In this document: positions 24,913 through 33,933 of the stretch, piece by piece
Layout of the letters: the number at the start of each line of letters is the position of its first letter
Position numbering within the stretch: the stretch's first letter is position 1
Source: Qipengyuania sediminis
Lineage (GTDB): Bacteria; Pseudomonadota; Alphaproteobacteria; Sphingomonadales; Sphingomonadaceae
Length of the DNA stretch: 64,000 bases
Assembly: GCF_004358425.1 (NCBI RefSeq)
Contig: NZ_CP037948.1
Coordinates: 806,001 to 870,000, forward strand
Direction: 5' to 3'
The notes under the pieces: generated by a model
Seen by the model: the letters and a program-made list of their open reading frames with translations, nothing else
What the model was told of the DNA's origin: nothing
Databases searched by the model: none
Made by a program: the position numbers and the translations under genes

Positions 24913-27147
24913 CTATCGCCTTTCCGGATCGCGGACGGGTTCGGGGGTAGAGGGGCCGGCGCCCTGGGGCGCGCGGGCGAAGCGAAGCACGACACGCGTG
25001 CCCCCTTCGGCGCGGGGCGCGAAGGTCATGTCGCCGCCGTGCTCTTCGACGATCTTGTTGACGATCGCGAGGCCGAGCCCGGTGCCCTTCTCGCGCGTGG
25101 TCACATAGGGCTCGGCCAACCGCTCACGGTCCTGAGGCAGGCCGATGCCATTATCCTCGACGCTTACGGCGAGTGCCTGGCTCTCGGTGGTGAGCGTCAC
25201 CGCGATGCGGCCGCGGTAGTCCGGCCCGGCGTCGCGCTGCCGCGCCTCGATCGCCTCGGCCGCATTCTTCAGCACATTGGTCATGGCCTGGCCGAATTGG
25301 TGCCGATCGCACTCGATGGGGAGCGGCCCATCGGCCGCGCCCGCGAGGTCATAGACGATCTCTGGATGCGCGACCTCCTGCAGGAACAGCGCCTGGCGCA
25401 CGAGATCGAGCGCGTCCTCCGGCCGGAACACCGGCTTGGGGAGCCGGGCGAAGGAGGAGAATTCGTCCACCATGGTGCGCAGCTCACCTACCTGTCGCAC
25501 GATGGTGCTGGTGAGCTCGTCGAACAGCTCGCCGTCGTGATCGATCTGCTTGCGGTAGCGCCGCCGCAGCCGCTCGGTGGCGAGCTGGATCGGAGTGAGC
25601 GGGTTCTTGATCTCATGCGCGATCCGCCGCGCGACGTCCGACCAGGCCGCCCGCCGCTGGTCGAGCAGCTGGCGGGTGATGTCCTCGAAGGTCACCACAT
25701 GCCCGTCCTTCTCCGGCGCGATCTTGACCGCAAGGGTCAGCAATTCGCCCGATTTCGAATGGCTGATCACCCCCTGGGTCAGCCCTGCGACGACCATGGC
25801 CGCAATTTGCGGCGCGACCGCGTCGATATGCGGGTGCTCGGCCTCGCTCTCGTTGACGCCCAGAAGCGCGCGTGCGGGTGCATTCATAAGTTGGATATTG
25901 CCCGCGGCATCGAGCGACATGACCCCCGCGCTGACCGACTGGATCACCGCCTCGATGAAGCCGCGCCGCTCCTCGAGCTGACGGTTCGCCCGGACCAAGG
26001 CATCGGTCTGCTTCTCGAGCTGCGCGGTCATGCGGTTGAAGGCGCGGTTCAACAGTCCGATCTCGTCGCCGCGCTGGCGGCCCTCCATCCGAAGCGTGAA
26101 GTTCCCCGCCCCTACCTTGCGCGCGGCGAGGACGAGATCGGTGAGCGGCTCTACCTGCCGATCGGCGAAGCGCAGCGCGAACCATACCGCGAAGCCGACC
26201 AGCGCCAGGCTGACGAAGAACAGCGCGAGATTGAAGCGCAGCTGCAAGGCGCGGGCACGCCCGGTCAGCACGTCATAGGCCGCGGCGATGGACTTCGCCG
26301 ATTCCCAGCTGCGGAACGAATCCGCCTCGGCATTGCGCGCGGTGTAGAGGTAGATGCCGCTCGCCCGGTCGATCGGCGCGACGGCCTCTATCCGCACCGG
26401 CCCGCCCTGCACTGCGACCAGCTGCCCTTCGGACAGCGCGCGCATCGCCCCCGCCACGAAGCGCGCAGGATCGTTGCCGGCGCCCAGGCCATAGACGAAA
26501 GCCGTGCGAAGCGTGCCGTCGCTTTGCTGTTGCAGAATCGCACTCTCGGTAATGTCGCGCCCCTCGGCCTGAAGCCGGAACGCGGAGGGCCATTCCTCGC
26601 TCACCAGCGAGACGGTTTGCAGATAGAACCGCAGGTCGCTCGCCATGGCAATCGTCTCGCCCGCGACATCTTCCTGATTCTGCTCGTAATAGCTTTCCGC
26701 CAGAGCGTTGGCGTTGGCCATCATTCCTCGCGAATCTTCCGAGAACCAGAAGTCGACGCCCGACTGGAACAGGACCGCGGCAAATCCGACGACGAGCAGT
26801 GTCGGCACCGCTGCGATCAGCGAGAAGAGGAAGACGAGCCGCAGGTGCAACCGCGCCGTGCTCCCGGCAGCGCGGCGTAGCGCCAGGCGGCGTCCGAGCA
26901 GGACGAGCAGCGCGATCGCAGGGATCAACGAGCCGACGAGAAGGACCGCGACCTGCCTGGTCGGCAGCAACTGGTCGCCCTGGGGGGAGGCGCTGAAGGC
27001 CGAGTACGCGCTCCAAGCCATGACGATCAACGCCAGCGCGCACACGATTTCGAGCAGGGGAAAGAGGTTCGAACGGCGCGAGGTGACGATGATCCGCCGC
27101 ACCCATCGCGGGGTCTGGAAACCGATCGGGCGCGCCTGGCTGGCCAT
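24913..27147 (-). CDS. ntrY: Membrane sensor histidine kinase NtrY
   Basis: 744 residues from ATG 27147. Hydrophobic segments near the N-terminus flank a periplasmic region of about 170 residues, followed by HAMP, PAS, HisKA (phospho-acceptor in AHEIKNPLTPIQ) and HATPase (N box NVLKNAAEA; G boxes DNGIGL and GTGLGLAI). Partner of NtrX. The frame is open to 27273 but that stretch crosses the promoter region. It follows dusB by 73 nt, with no ntrB or ntrC between them. A palindrome covers the start codon. Confidence 0.92.
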   Translation of the reverse strand: MASQARPIGFQTPRWVRRIIVTSRRSNLFPLLEIVCALALIVMAWSAYSAFSASPQGDQLLPTRQVAVLLVGSLIPAIALLVLLGRRLALRRAAGSTARLHLRLVFLFSLIAAVPTLLVVGFAAVLFQSGVDFWFSEDSRGMMANANALAESYYEQNQEDVAGETIAMASDLRFYLQTVSLVSEEWPSAFRLQAEGRDITESAILQQQSDGTLRTAFVYGLGAGNDPARFVAGAMRALSEGQLVAVQGGPVRIEAVAPIDRASGIYLYTARNAEADSFRSWESAKSIAAAYDVLTGRARALQLRFNLALFFVSLALVGFAVWFALRFADRQVEPLTDLVLAARKVGAGNFTLRMEGRQRGDEIGLLNRAFNRMTAQLEKQTDALVRANRQLEERRGFIEAVIQSVSAGVMSLDAAGNIQLMNAPARALLGVNESEAEHPHIDAVAPQIAAMVVAGLTQGVISHSKSGELLTLAVKIAPEKDGHVVTFEDITRQLLDQRRAAWSDVARRIAHEIKNPLTPIQLATERLRRRYRKQIDHDGELFDELTSTIVRQVGELRTMVDEFSSFARLPKPVFRPEDALDLVRQALFLQEVAHPEIVYDLAGAADGPLPIECDRHQFGQAMTNVLKNAAEAIEARQRDAGPDYRGRIAVTLTTESQALAVSVEDNGIGLPQDRERLAEPYVTTREKGTGLGLAIVNKIVEEHGGDMTFAPRAEGGTRVVLRFARAPQGAGPSTPEPVRDPERR

Positions 27148-27168
27148 CGTTGCAACGATACAACGATA
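27146..27168. promoter_or_regulatory. Palindrome and repeat over the ntrY start
   Basis: ATCGTTGCAACGAT (27146-27159) is a perfect 14-bp palindrome, and its half-site caacgata is repeated in tandem (27153-27160 and 27161-27168). It overlaps the ntrY start codon and leader. A repressor operator is the simplest reading; no factor is known. Confidence 0.45.
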
Positions 27169-27220
27169 CTGTGATAATGTGGCAAGGCTTAATTGCCCTG
27201 CCCTGCCCCCGTCGCCCCCG

Positions 27221-28234
27221 TCAGGCCGCGCGGCGGAGCAAGTGCGGCGTGTAAAATCTTTCGAGTTCGGCAAGAACTTCAGCAGGATCGGCCATGAAGT
27301 TCACGCGGTTTCTGAACTCGGCGGAACCGGGGAGACCCTTGGTGTACCAGCCCAGATGCTTGCGCGCGATCTTGGCCCCGGTATCGGGCCCATAATGATC
27401 CAGCATGGCCCGGTAATGCTCGACCAGCACCGCATACTGCTCTGCGATGTCCGGTTCGGCGCGGACGGTGCCGGTGCGCCACCATTGCATCACCTGGCCG
27501 AGCAGCCACGGCCTCCCATAGGCGCCACGCCCGATCATCACCCCGTCCGCCCCCGACTGCGCCAGCGCCAGCGCCGCGTCGGCGATCGAGCAGATGTCGC
27601 CGTTGACGATAACCGGGATGGTCACCGCGTCCTTCACCCTCCGCACGAAGGCCCAGTCGGCGCTGCCCGAATACATCTGGTTGCGCGTCCGCCCGTGGAC
27701 GGTGATCATCTGGATGCCCAGGTCCTCGGCGATGCGCGCGAGTTCCGGGGCGTTGAGGCTGGCGTGATCCCAGCCCATCCGCATCTTTACCGTCACCGGC
27801 ACCTTCACCGACTTGACGGTTGCCTCCATCAACCGGCGCGCGAGCGGCACCTCGCGCATCAGCGCGCTGCCGGCCAGAGTGCCCACCACCTTTCGCACCG
27901 GACAGCCGAAATTGATGTCGATGATGGCGGCCCCATTGCCTTCCTGCAGCTTGGCGGCTTCCGCCATCGAAGCCGGATCGCAACCGACGAGCTGCATCGA
28001 AACGGGCTCCTCCGCCGGGTCCCAGGCCGCTTTCTGCACCGATTGCCGCGTCTCGCGGATCGCCGCCTCGCTGGCGATCATTTCGGTCACGTTAAGCCCC
28101 GAGCCATAGCGGCGAACAAGGCGGCGGAACGGCAAATCGGTGACCCCCGTCATGGGGGCGAGCACCACCGGGCAGCCGATCTCGACCGGCCCGACGCGGA
28201 GCGGCTTCAGGGGGGGCGGTGCGGGGGGCGTCAT
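27221..28234 (-). CDS. dusB: tRNA-dihydrouridine synthase B
   Basis: 337 residues, FMN-dependent. APMTGVTD at the N-terminus, the catalytic Cys in [10 protein letters not shown], the VKMRMGWD segment, [12 protein letters not shown] and the phosphate-binding [13 protein letters not shown] identify the family (also called nifR3). It reduces uridines in tRNA. First gene of the block that continues with ntrY. ATG 28234 has a G-rich leader; upstream in-frame sequence overlaps the divergent ispDF promoter and is not conserved-looking. Confidence 0.93.
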   Translation of the reverse strand: MTPPAPPPLKPLRVGPVEIGCPVVLAPMTGVTDLPFRRLVRRYGSGLNVTEMIASEAAIRETRQSVQKAAWDPAEEPVSMQLVGCDPASMAEAAKLQEGNGAAIIDINFGCPVRKVVGTLAGSALMREVPLARRLMEATVKSVKVPVTVKMRMGWDHASLNAPELARIAEDLGIQMITVHGRTRNQMYSGSADWAFVRRVKDAVTIPVIVNGDICSIADAALALAQSGADGVMIGRGAYGRPWLLGQVMQWWRTGTVRAEPDIAEQYAVLVEHYRAMLDHYGPDTGAKIARKHLGWYTKGLPGSAEFRNRVNFMADPAEVLAELERFYTPHLLRRAA

Positions 28235-28293
28235 CGCGGGCGCGCAGGTAGTGCATTGCAGGTGGTGCGGCAAGCCGCTAGCCCCCCGCCTCC

Positions 28294-29448
28294 GTGACCG
28301 GAGCCACCCCTCCTCGCCCGCCCTTCGCAGCGATCGTCGTCGCCGCGGGCGAAGGGCTGCGCGCGGGTCAGCCCATGCCCAAGCAGTTCGCCACCTGGCG
28401 GGGGAAGCCGGTGCTACGGCATTCGGTCGAGGCTCTTGCAACGGCGGGTGCTGCGCCGCTGGTTGTCGCCATTCCGCAGGGTGCGGAAGCGGCCGCCGCC
28501 CAGGCCCTCGAAGGGATCGCGGGGGTGCGCTTCGTGACCGGTGGCGCGACGCGGCAGCTCTCGGTCCGTGCAGCGCTCGAAGCCCTCGCAGACGATGGAC
28601 CCGAGCACGTGCTGATCCACGACGCGGCGCGGCCCGATCTGCCCGTTCCGGTCATCGATGCGGTGCTCGGCGCGCTGGCCGAGCATCACGGCGCGATCCC
28701 CGTGCTGCCGGTCGTCGACAGCCTCGTCGCCAGCCACGGAGAGGTGATGGGCGGCACAGCAGACCGCGGCGCCTTCCGACGTGTGCAGACGCCGCAGAGC
28801 TTCCGGTACGAAGCCATTCTCTCCGCCCATCGCGCCTGGCCGGGCGAGCCTATCGCAGGTGACGATGCCGAGGTGCTGCACGCGGCGGGCGGGACGGTGG
28901 CGCTGGTCGCAGGAGACGCGCGTTTGGCAAAGCTGACCTTTCCTGGTGATTTCGCCACCCCGGCAGCGCCCCCTGTGCGGGTCGGCACCGGTTACGACGT
29001 CCACCGCCTCGTCGCGGGTGAGGAGCTCTGGCTGGCCGGGGTGCTGATCCCGCACGACAAGGGGCTGGCCGGCCACAGCGATGCCGATGTCGTGCTGCAT
29101 GCCTTGGTGGACGCTATTCTCGGCGCGCTGGGCCAGGGCGATATCGGTATGCACTTCCCGCCCTCCGATCCCCGCTGGAAGGGCGCGGCCTCCGGCCAGT
29201 TCCTCGAACATGCCGCAAAACTTGCGCGGGAGGCGGGCTATGCAATCGCGCACCTCGATTGCACGATCATCTGCGAAACGCCGCGCATCGGCCCCCATCG
29301 CGCCGCCATGCGCTCGCGAATAGCGGCGCTTGCCGGCCTTGCCGAAGCCGCGGTAAGCATCAAGGGTACCACCACCGAAGGGCTGGGCTTTACCGGTCGC
29401 GGCGAGGGCATCGCCGCACAGGCCGCCGCGACCCTGATCGGGCAATGA
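28294..29448 (+). CDS. ispDF: Bifunctional IspD/IspF isoprenoid enzyme
   Basis: 384 residues from GTG 28294. The N-terminal half is IspD (CDP-ME synthase) with the nucleotide-binding segment [15 protein letters not shown] and IHDAARPDL. From about residue 228 follows IspF (MEcPP synthase) with [21 protein letters not shown] and [17 protein letters not shown]. The fusion catalyses two non-adjacent steps of the MEP pathway and is common in alphaproteobacteria. The stop overlaps a possible ATG of the next gene. Confidence 0.96.
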   Translation: MTGATPPRPPFAAIVVAAGEGLRAGQPMPKQFATWRGKPVLRHSVEALATAGAAPLVVAIPQGAEAAAAQALEGIAGVRFVTGGATRQLSVRAALEALADDGPEHVLIHDAARPDLPVPVIDAVLGALAEHHGAIPVLPVVDSLVASHGEVMGGTADRGAFRRVQTPQSFRYEAILSAHRAWPGEPIAGDDAEVLHAAGGTVALVAGDARLAKLTFPGDFATPAAPPVRVGTGYDVHRLVAGEELWLAGVLIPHDKGLAGHSDADVVLHALVDAILGALGQGDIGMHFPPSDPRWKGAASGQFLEHAAKLAREAGYAIAHLDCTIICETPRIGPHRAAMRSRIAALAGLAEAAVSIKGTTTEGLGFTGRGEGIAAQAAATLIGQ

Positions 29449-29459
29449 AAGAGCCACCC

Positions 29460-30017
29460 ATGAAATTCGTCGCTGTCTTTGCCTTTCTCGCGCTCGCGGC
29501 TCCCACGGCGGCTATGGCGCAACAGCGCAACGCGTCCTGCATCAGCGAGGCCGAGGTCTCGGCGATGATGACCTATGTCGCCCCCTCCGTGATCCGAAGC
29601 GTGACCGAACGATGCGGTCCGCGGCTGGGCGAGACCAGCTTCCTCGCCCGCGAAGGGGAGGCGCTGGCTGCCCGCTTCGCCGCCATGCAGGACGCGCGCT
29701 GGCCGCTCGCCAAAACCGCGCTGTTGAAGTTTGCCGGCAACGGCCGACAGTCCGCGGGCGCTGATCTCGACGCCCTCGCCAGGCTTCCCGACAACGCGGT
29801 CCGCCCCATGGTCGAAGCGATCGTCAATGCCGAAGTCACCAAGGGCGTGAAGCCAGCGGACTGCGCGAATATCGATCGCGGCCTGCAGCTTCTCGCCGGT
29901 ATCCAGACCGAGAAGGTCGGCGATCTCAACGCCTTTGCAATGGCGATGGCGGGGCCGAAGAACCCCTCCATCTGTCCGCAGCGTACCGATGCGAATGGGG
30001 CAAATGAGCGGCGATAG
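29460..30017 (+). CDS. Periplasmic hypothetical protein, 185 aa
   Basis: A signal peptide (MKFVAVFAFLALAAPTAAMA, cleavage after AMA) precedes a helical domain with four cysteines (ASCISE, TERCGP, PADCAN, SICPQ), possibly two disulfides. No family recognised. ATG 29445, five codons upstream, would overlap the ispDF stop and is an alternative. Overlaps the next gene by 14 nt. Confidence 0.75.
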   Translation: MKFVAVFAFLALAAPTAAMAQQRNASCISEAEVSAMMTYVAPSVIRSVTERCGPRLGETSFLAREGEALAARFAAMQDARWPLAKTALLKFAGNGRQSAGADLDALARLPDNAVRPMVEAIVNAEVTKGVKPADCANIDRGLQLLAGIQTEKVGDLNAFAMAMAGPKNPSICPQRTDANGANERR

Positions 30018-30531
30018 CGCGCTGCCGAACGCGCTGGTCGCGCTGGCACGCCGGGTGGTCGAGGAAAACCGGCGGGCCGGTCGCACGGTCGCGCTTGCGG
30101 AGAGCTGCACCGGCGGGCTGGTCGCTGCGGCCTTGACCGAGATCCCCGGCTCTTCCGCCGTGCTCGACCGCGCCTACGTCACCTATTCCAACGCGGCCAA
30201 GACCGAATGCCTGGGGGTGTCGGCCGACATCATCGACACCTTCGGCGCGGTCTCGATCGCCTGCGCCTGGGCGATGGCCGAGGGCGCGCTCAAGCGCAGC
30301 CGCGCCGATCTCGCCGTTGCCATCAGCGGCGTCGCCGGGCCCGATGGCGGCAGCGCGAGCAAGCCGGTCGGCACAGTGGTTTTCGCTCGCGCCCTGCGCG
30401 AAGGCGGCGGGGAGACCGAAGCGGAGATGAAGCTGTTCGACGGGCAGAGTCGCGCTGCGGTGCGGATGGAAGCGGCACTCTGCGCGCTCGAACTGCTCCT
30501 GCCGCCTCAGGCGTCGGAAGGCGCGCCGTAA
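30004..30531 (+). CDS. pncC: CinA-family nicotinamide-nucleotide amidohydrolase
   Basis: 175 residues of the CinA C-terminal domain alone: TVALAESCTGGLVAAALTEI near the N-terminus, YSNAAKTECLGVS and AISGVAGPDGGS. Stand-alone members (PncC) deamidate NMN to nicotinate mononucleotide in NAD recycling. The MoaB-like half of full CinA is absent. ATG 30004 lies inside the previous gene's end. The 3' end overlaps the convergent COQ10-like gene by 25 nt. Confidence 0.85.
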   Translation: MSGDSALPNALVALARRVVEENRRAGRTVALAESCTGGLVAAALTEIPGSSAVLDRAYVTYSNAAKTECLGVSADIIDTFGAVSIACAWAMAEGALKRSRADLAVAISGVAGPDGGSASKPVGTVVFARALREGGGETEAEMKLFDGQSRAAVRMEAALCALELLLPPQASEGAP

Positions 30532-30953
30532 AGCGCTGCTGCGCGCTGTTCGAAAGCCTCGACCATACGGCGGAAGGCGCGGTCGAAATACTGGCCCGCA
30601 AGCGCTTCGAACATGCGGCTTTTGAAGGTGAAAGCGACATGAAAGTCGATCTCGCACGTCTGCGCGTCGATCGCCTGGAACGTCCAGCGATTGTCGAGAT
30701 CGCGCAACGGCCCGTCGACATAGTGCACGGACAGGCGCTCCGGTCGCAGCTTGGCCACGCGCGAGGTGAACTTCTCGCGAATGGCGGAAAAGCCGACGAG
30801 CATGTCGGCGACCATCTCGGTCTCGCTGTCGGACCTTACGCGGGTCGCGATCACCCAGGGCAGGAATTCAGGATAGCGGCGCACGTCCGCGACCAGGTCG
30901 AACATCTGTTCGGCGCTATAAGGCAGGCGGCGGATTTCGTGTATGCCGGGCAT
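30507..30953 (-). CDS. COQ10/RatA-type SRPBCC protein
   Basis: 148 residues of the START-like fold: EIRRLPYSAEQMFDLVADVRRYPEFLPW at the N-terminus and FRRMVEAFEQRAA helix at the end. Homologues (Coq10 in mitochondria) bind ubiquinone for respiration; the related E. coli RatA was described as a ribosome-association toxin. COQ10 function is favoured in an alphaproteobacterium. The start overlaps the lipA stop by one base (TGATG). Confidence 0.85.
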   Translation of the reverse strand: MPGIHEIRRLPYSAEQMFDLVADVRRYPEFLPWVIATRVRSDSETEMVADMLVGFSAIREKFTSRVAKLRPERLSVHYVDGPLRDLDNRWTFQAIDAQTCEIDFHVAFTFKSRMFEALAGQYFDRAFRRMVEAFEQRAAALYGAPSDA

Positions 30954-31903
30954 CAGCGCACTGCCGCCGCCACCTTCGCCTCCCTCGCGGCGCGCATGGC
31001 GGCGAAGTCGTCGCCTGCGTGATAGCTCGAGCGGGTGAGCGGGCTCGCCGCGACCTGCAGGAAGCCCTTGGCCCGCGCGATCGCGCCATAGGCCGCAAAG
31101 GCCTTGGGCGGCACGAACTCGGCCACCGCGGCGTGGCGGGGCGTCGGCTGGAGATACTGCCCCATGGTGATGAAATCGATGTCGGCGCTGCGCATGTCGT
31201 CCATAACCTGGTGGACTTCGAGCCGCTGTTCGCCGAGGCCAAGCATGATCCCCGACTTGGTGAAGATACGCGGATCGTGCGCCTTCACCTCTTCGAGCAG
31301 GCGCAGCGAGGCATAGTAGCGAGCGCCCGGTCGGATCGTCGGATAAAGTCTTGGCACCGTTTCGAGGTTATGGTTGTAAACATCTGGTTCGGCTTCGCAA
31401 ATCGCGGCGACCGCGGCGCGCATCTTGCCCCGGAAGTCGGGGGTCAGGATCTCGATCGTGGTGTCCGGCGTCTCGCGCCGCAGCGCGCGGATCACCTTCA
31501 CGAACTGCCCCGCCCCGCCGTCGGGCAGATCGTCGCGATCGACGCTGGTGACGACGATATGCTGCAGCCCCATTCGCGCCGCCGCGATCGCGACATTTTC
31601 GGGCTCGAGCGGATCGACGCTGCGCGGCATCCCGGTCTTTACGTTGCAGAAGGCGCAAGCACGCGTGCAGACATCGCCCAGGATCATCACGGTTGCGTGC
31701 CTTTTGGTCCAGCATTCGCCGATATTCGGGCAGGCCGCTTCTTCGCACACGGTATTGAGCTTCAGGTCGCGCATCAGCCGGCGCGTCTCGTGATAGCCCT
31801 CGCTCACCGGCGCCTTGACGCGGATCCAGTCGGGCTTGCGGATGCGGGCCGGGCGCTCTCCGGGAGCGGCCGGCACGCTGGCCATGTCGTTCATGGCGCG
31901 CAT
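30953..31903 (-). CDS. lipA: Lipoyl synthase
   Basis: 316 residues, radical SAM. The auxiliary cluster motif [12 protein letters not shown] is followed by the SAM cluster motif CTRACAFC, and the C-terminal RSSYHAG provides the auxiliary-cluster serine ligand. It inserts two sulfurs into protein-bound octanoyl groups, giving the lipoyl cofactor used by the lpd-containing complexes. ATG 31903 is used; ATG 31894 and 31885 are also possible. Confidence 0.96.
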   Translation of the reverse strand: MRAMNDMASVPAAPGERPARIRKPDWIRVKAPVSEGYHETRRLMRDLKLNTVCEEAACPNIGECWTKRHATVMILGDVCTRACAFCNVKTGMPRSVDPLEPENVAIAAARMGLQHIVVTSVDRDDLPDGGAGQFVKVIRALRRETPDTTIEILTPDFRGKMRAAVAAICEAEPDVYNHNLETVPRLYPTIRPGARYYASLRLLEEVKAHDPRIFTKSGIMLGLGEQRLEVHQVMDDMRSADIDFITMGQYLQPTPRHAAVAEFVPPKAFAAYGAIARAKGFLQVAASPLTRSSYHAGDDFAAMRAAREAKVAAAVR

Positions 31904-31928
31904 CTAGGTTGCTTGCGCCGTTAAGCCA

Positions 31929-32921
31929 ATGCCGATACCCGCCGCGCGAATGGATACCGGTGTCATCGCCTCGACCTTCACGTCGCCGGTCATTCTGTTC
32001 TTCGTGCTGGGCTTCGCCGCCGCGCTGCTGCGCTCTGAACTCGCGGTGCCCGAGGCGGTAGCGAAGGCGCTCTCGCTCTATCTCATGGCGGCGATCGGCC
32101 TCAAGGGCGGGGTCGCGGTCGCGCAGTCGGGAATCGGTGGCGATGTCGCTGCGGCGCTCGGCGCGGGCTTCGCTCTCAGCCTGCTGCTGCCCGTCGCTGC
32201 CTATGCCGCGTTGCGGGGCTTCGCCCGGCTCGACAAGGTCAATGCCGGCGCGGTGGCGGCGCATTACGGGTCGGTGAGCGTGGTTACATTCGTCACCGCT
32301 AGCGAAGTGCTTCAGGGCGTCGGCCTGATCCCTGCCGGCTATATGGTCGCGGTGCTCGCAGTGATGGAGACGCCCGCAATCCTGTCCGGCCTGCTGCTTG
32401 CGCGCGGCGCGATCGGCGCGGGCGCGGGAGAGCGCAGGGAGATGGCACGCGAAGTCTTCCTCAATGCCTCGGTCGTGCTGCTGCTCGGCAGCTTCGCCAT
32501 CGGCGCGATCGCCGGGCCGGAAGGGTTCGAGGACGTACGCCCGCTCTTCGACACCGGGTTCAAGGGCGTGCTGTGCCTGTTCCTGCTCGACATGGGTCTC
32601 ATCGCGGCGCGGCGTTTAATCGCGAGCCGAGCGCTCAACTGGCGGCTGATCGTGCTCGCGATCCTGCTGCCACTCGTGAACGGGACGATCGGGACGCTGG
32701 TCGGCCATGCAATCGGCCTCGACCCCGGCTCCACTGCGGCCTTCGGCGTGCTTTGCGCCAGCGCCAGCTATATCGCCGTTCCCGCTGCCATGCGCCTGTC
32801 GCTGCCCGAGGCGGATCCGGGCATATACCTGACGATGTCGCTTTCGGTCACCTTCCCTTTCAACATCCTCGTCGGGATCGGCATCTTCGCCGCGCTCGCG
32901 CGGGCCCTGGCTGGAGGTTAG
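31929..32921 (+). CDS. sbtA: Sodium-dependent bicarbonate transporter SbtA
   Basis: 330 residues (323 from ATG 31950), about ten hydrophobic segments, with family features such as PVILFFVLGFAAALLRSEL, YLMAAIGLKGGV, HYGSVSVVTFVTA and CASASYIAVPAAMR. SbtA proteins take up bicarbonate with sodium across the inner membrane. It is followed 6 nt later by a PII-like gene and then a carbonic anhydrase gene, so the set looks like an inorganic-carbon supply unit. Confidence 0.88.
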   Translation: MPIPAARMDTGVIASTFTSPVILFFVLGFAAALLRSELAVPEAVAKALSLYLMAAIGLKGGVAVAQSGIGGDVAAALGAGFALSLLLPVAAYAALRGFARLDKVNAGAVAAHYGSVSVVTFVTASEVLQGVGLIPAGYMVAVLAVMETPAILSGLLLARGAIGAGAGERREMAREVFLNASVVLLLGSFAIGAIAGPEGFEDVRPLFDTGFKGVLCLFLLDMGLIAARRLIASRALNWRLIVLAILLPLVNGTIGTLVGHAIGLDPGSTAAFGVLCASASYIAVPAAMRLSLPEADPGIYLTMSLSVTFPFNILVGIGIFAALARALAGG

Positions 32922-32927
32922 ACGCTC

Positions 32928-33236
32928 ATGATCGAGACGGTGATTCGCAAGCGTATCGAAATCCTCGCCGACAAGCCGCTGGCGGGCCGCGTGACCGATG
33001 CGATCGAGAGGGTCGGCATCACCGGCTGGACCATGCTCCCCGTGCTCGCCGGCAGCGGGCGCGACGGGCGCTGGCAGGATGAACGCATCACCGGGGCGGA
33101 CAAGGTGGTGCTGCTGACCATCGCCTCGCAGGAGAAAGCCGCGCTGCTTGCCGAAGCCATCGCGCCGATCCTCACCTCGCACGGTTTCGTGCTCACCATG
33201 TGGGATGTCGAGGTGATCCGCGGCGAGCGCTTCTGA
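32928..33236 (+). CDS. sbtB: PII-like regulator SbtB
   Basis: 102 residues with the ferredoxin-like PII fold order (IETVIRKRIEILADKPLAGRVTDAI ... GITGWTMLPVLAGSG ... ILTSHGFVLTMWDVEVIRG). SbtB proteins bind adenine nucleotides or cAMP and gate SbtA. The canonical T-loop uridylylation Tyr of GlnB is not evident. It overlaps the carbonic anhydrase start (TGATG), so all three are one operon. Confidence 0.82.
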   Translation: MIETVIRKRIEILADKPLAGRVTDAIERVGITGWTMLPVLAGSGRDGRWQDERITGADKVVLLTIASQEKAALLAEAIAPILTSHGFVLTMWDVEVIRGERF

Positions 33237-33874
33237 TGCCCGAGTTTCGCCGCCTGCTCGACGGCTACCGCCGCTTCCACTCCGAAGCTTGGAAAGAGAA
33301 GCGCGAGCGCTGGGCCAGGCTCAGCGAGGGGCAATCACCGAGCCTGCTGGTGATCGCCTGTTCCGACAGCCGGGTCGATCCCGCGCAGATCTTCGATGTC
33401 GATCCTGGCGAGATTTTCGTCGTCAGGAATGTCGCCGCGCTGGTCCCGCCGTTCGAGACCTCGCCTGGCCAGCACGGCGTTTCTGCCGCGCTCGAGTTTG
33501 CGATCCAGTTCCTGAAGGTGCGCCATGTGGTCGTGCTCGGTCATGCCATGTGCGGCGGGTGCCGGGTGGCGCTCGACCAGTCGCTGCGCGGCGCCGCGCC
33601 CGGCGAAGGCGGCTTCGTCGCGCAATGGATCGCCATGCTCGACCAGGCGCGGGAGCCGATCGCCGCGCGGCTCGGCACCGAAGGCCGCGCGGCCGAACAG
33701 GCGATGGAACACGCAGCGGTCGCAGTCAGCCTTGCCAATCTGCGCAGCTTCCCTTGCGTGCAGGAGAAAGAAGCATCGGGCGCCCTAAAGCTCCACGGCA
33801 GCTATTTCTCCATTTCCGACGGCATGCTGCATGTGCTGGACGAGGCGACGGCGACCTTTATCGAGACCGAATAG
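33236..33874 (+). CDS. can: Beta-class carbonic anhydrase
   Basis: 212 residues. Zinc ligands Cys 42, His 103 and Cys 106 lie in ACSDSR and GHAMCGGC; the Asp 44-Arg 46 dyad is intact. It interconverts CO2 and bicarbonate. Last gene of the sbtA-sbtB-can unit, followed by a hairpin terminator. ATG 33236 is coupled to the sbtB stop. Confidence 0.93.
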   Translation: MPEFRRLLDGYRRFHSEAWKEKRERWARLSEGQSPSLLVIACSDSRVDPAQIFDVDPGEIFVVRNVAALVPPFETSPGQHGVSAALEFAIQFLKVRHVVVLGHAMCGGCRVALDQSLRGAAPGEGGFVAQWIAMLDQAREPIAARLGTEGRAAEQAMEHAAVAVSLANLRSFPCVQEKEASGALKLHGSYFSISDGMLHVLDEATATFIETE

Positions 33875-33883
33875 GCCAATCAA

Positions 33884-33913
33884 AAGGGGCGCCGGATCGC
33901 TCCGACGCCCCTT
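33884..33913. terminator. Bidirectional terminator after can
   Basis: Arms aaggggcg (33884-33891) and cgcccctt (33906-33913) with a 14-nt loop, flanked by A and T residues. It lies in the 59-bp gap between the convergent can and TPR genes. Confidence 0.75.
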
Positions 33914-33933
33914 CGTCCGATACAAATCTCGGC

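Noticed and set aside
24898..26880. 660-codon plus-strand frame opposite ntrY
   Set aside because: GC-driven open frame antisense to a clear histidine kinase.
30507..30953. RatA toxin of a toxin-antitoxin pair
   Set aside because: No RatB-like partner gene adjacent, and alphaproteobacterial members fit COQ10 better.
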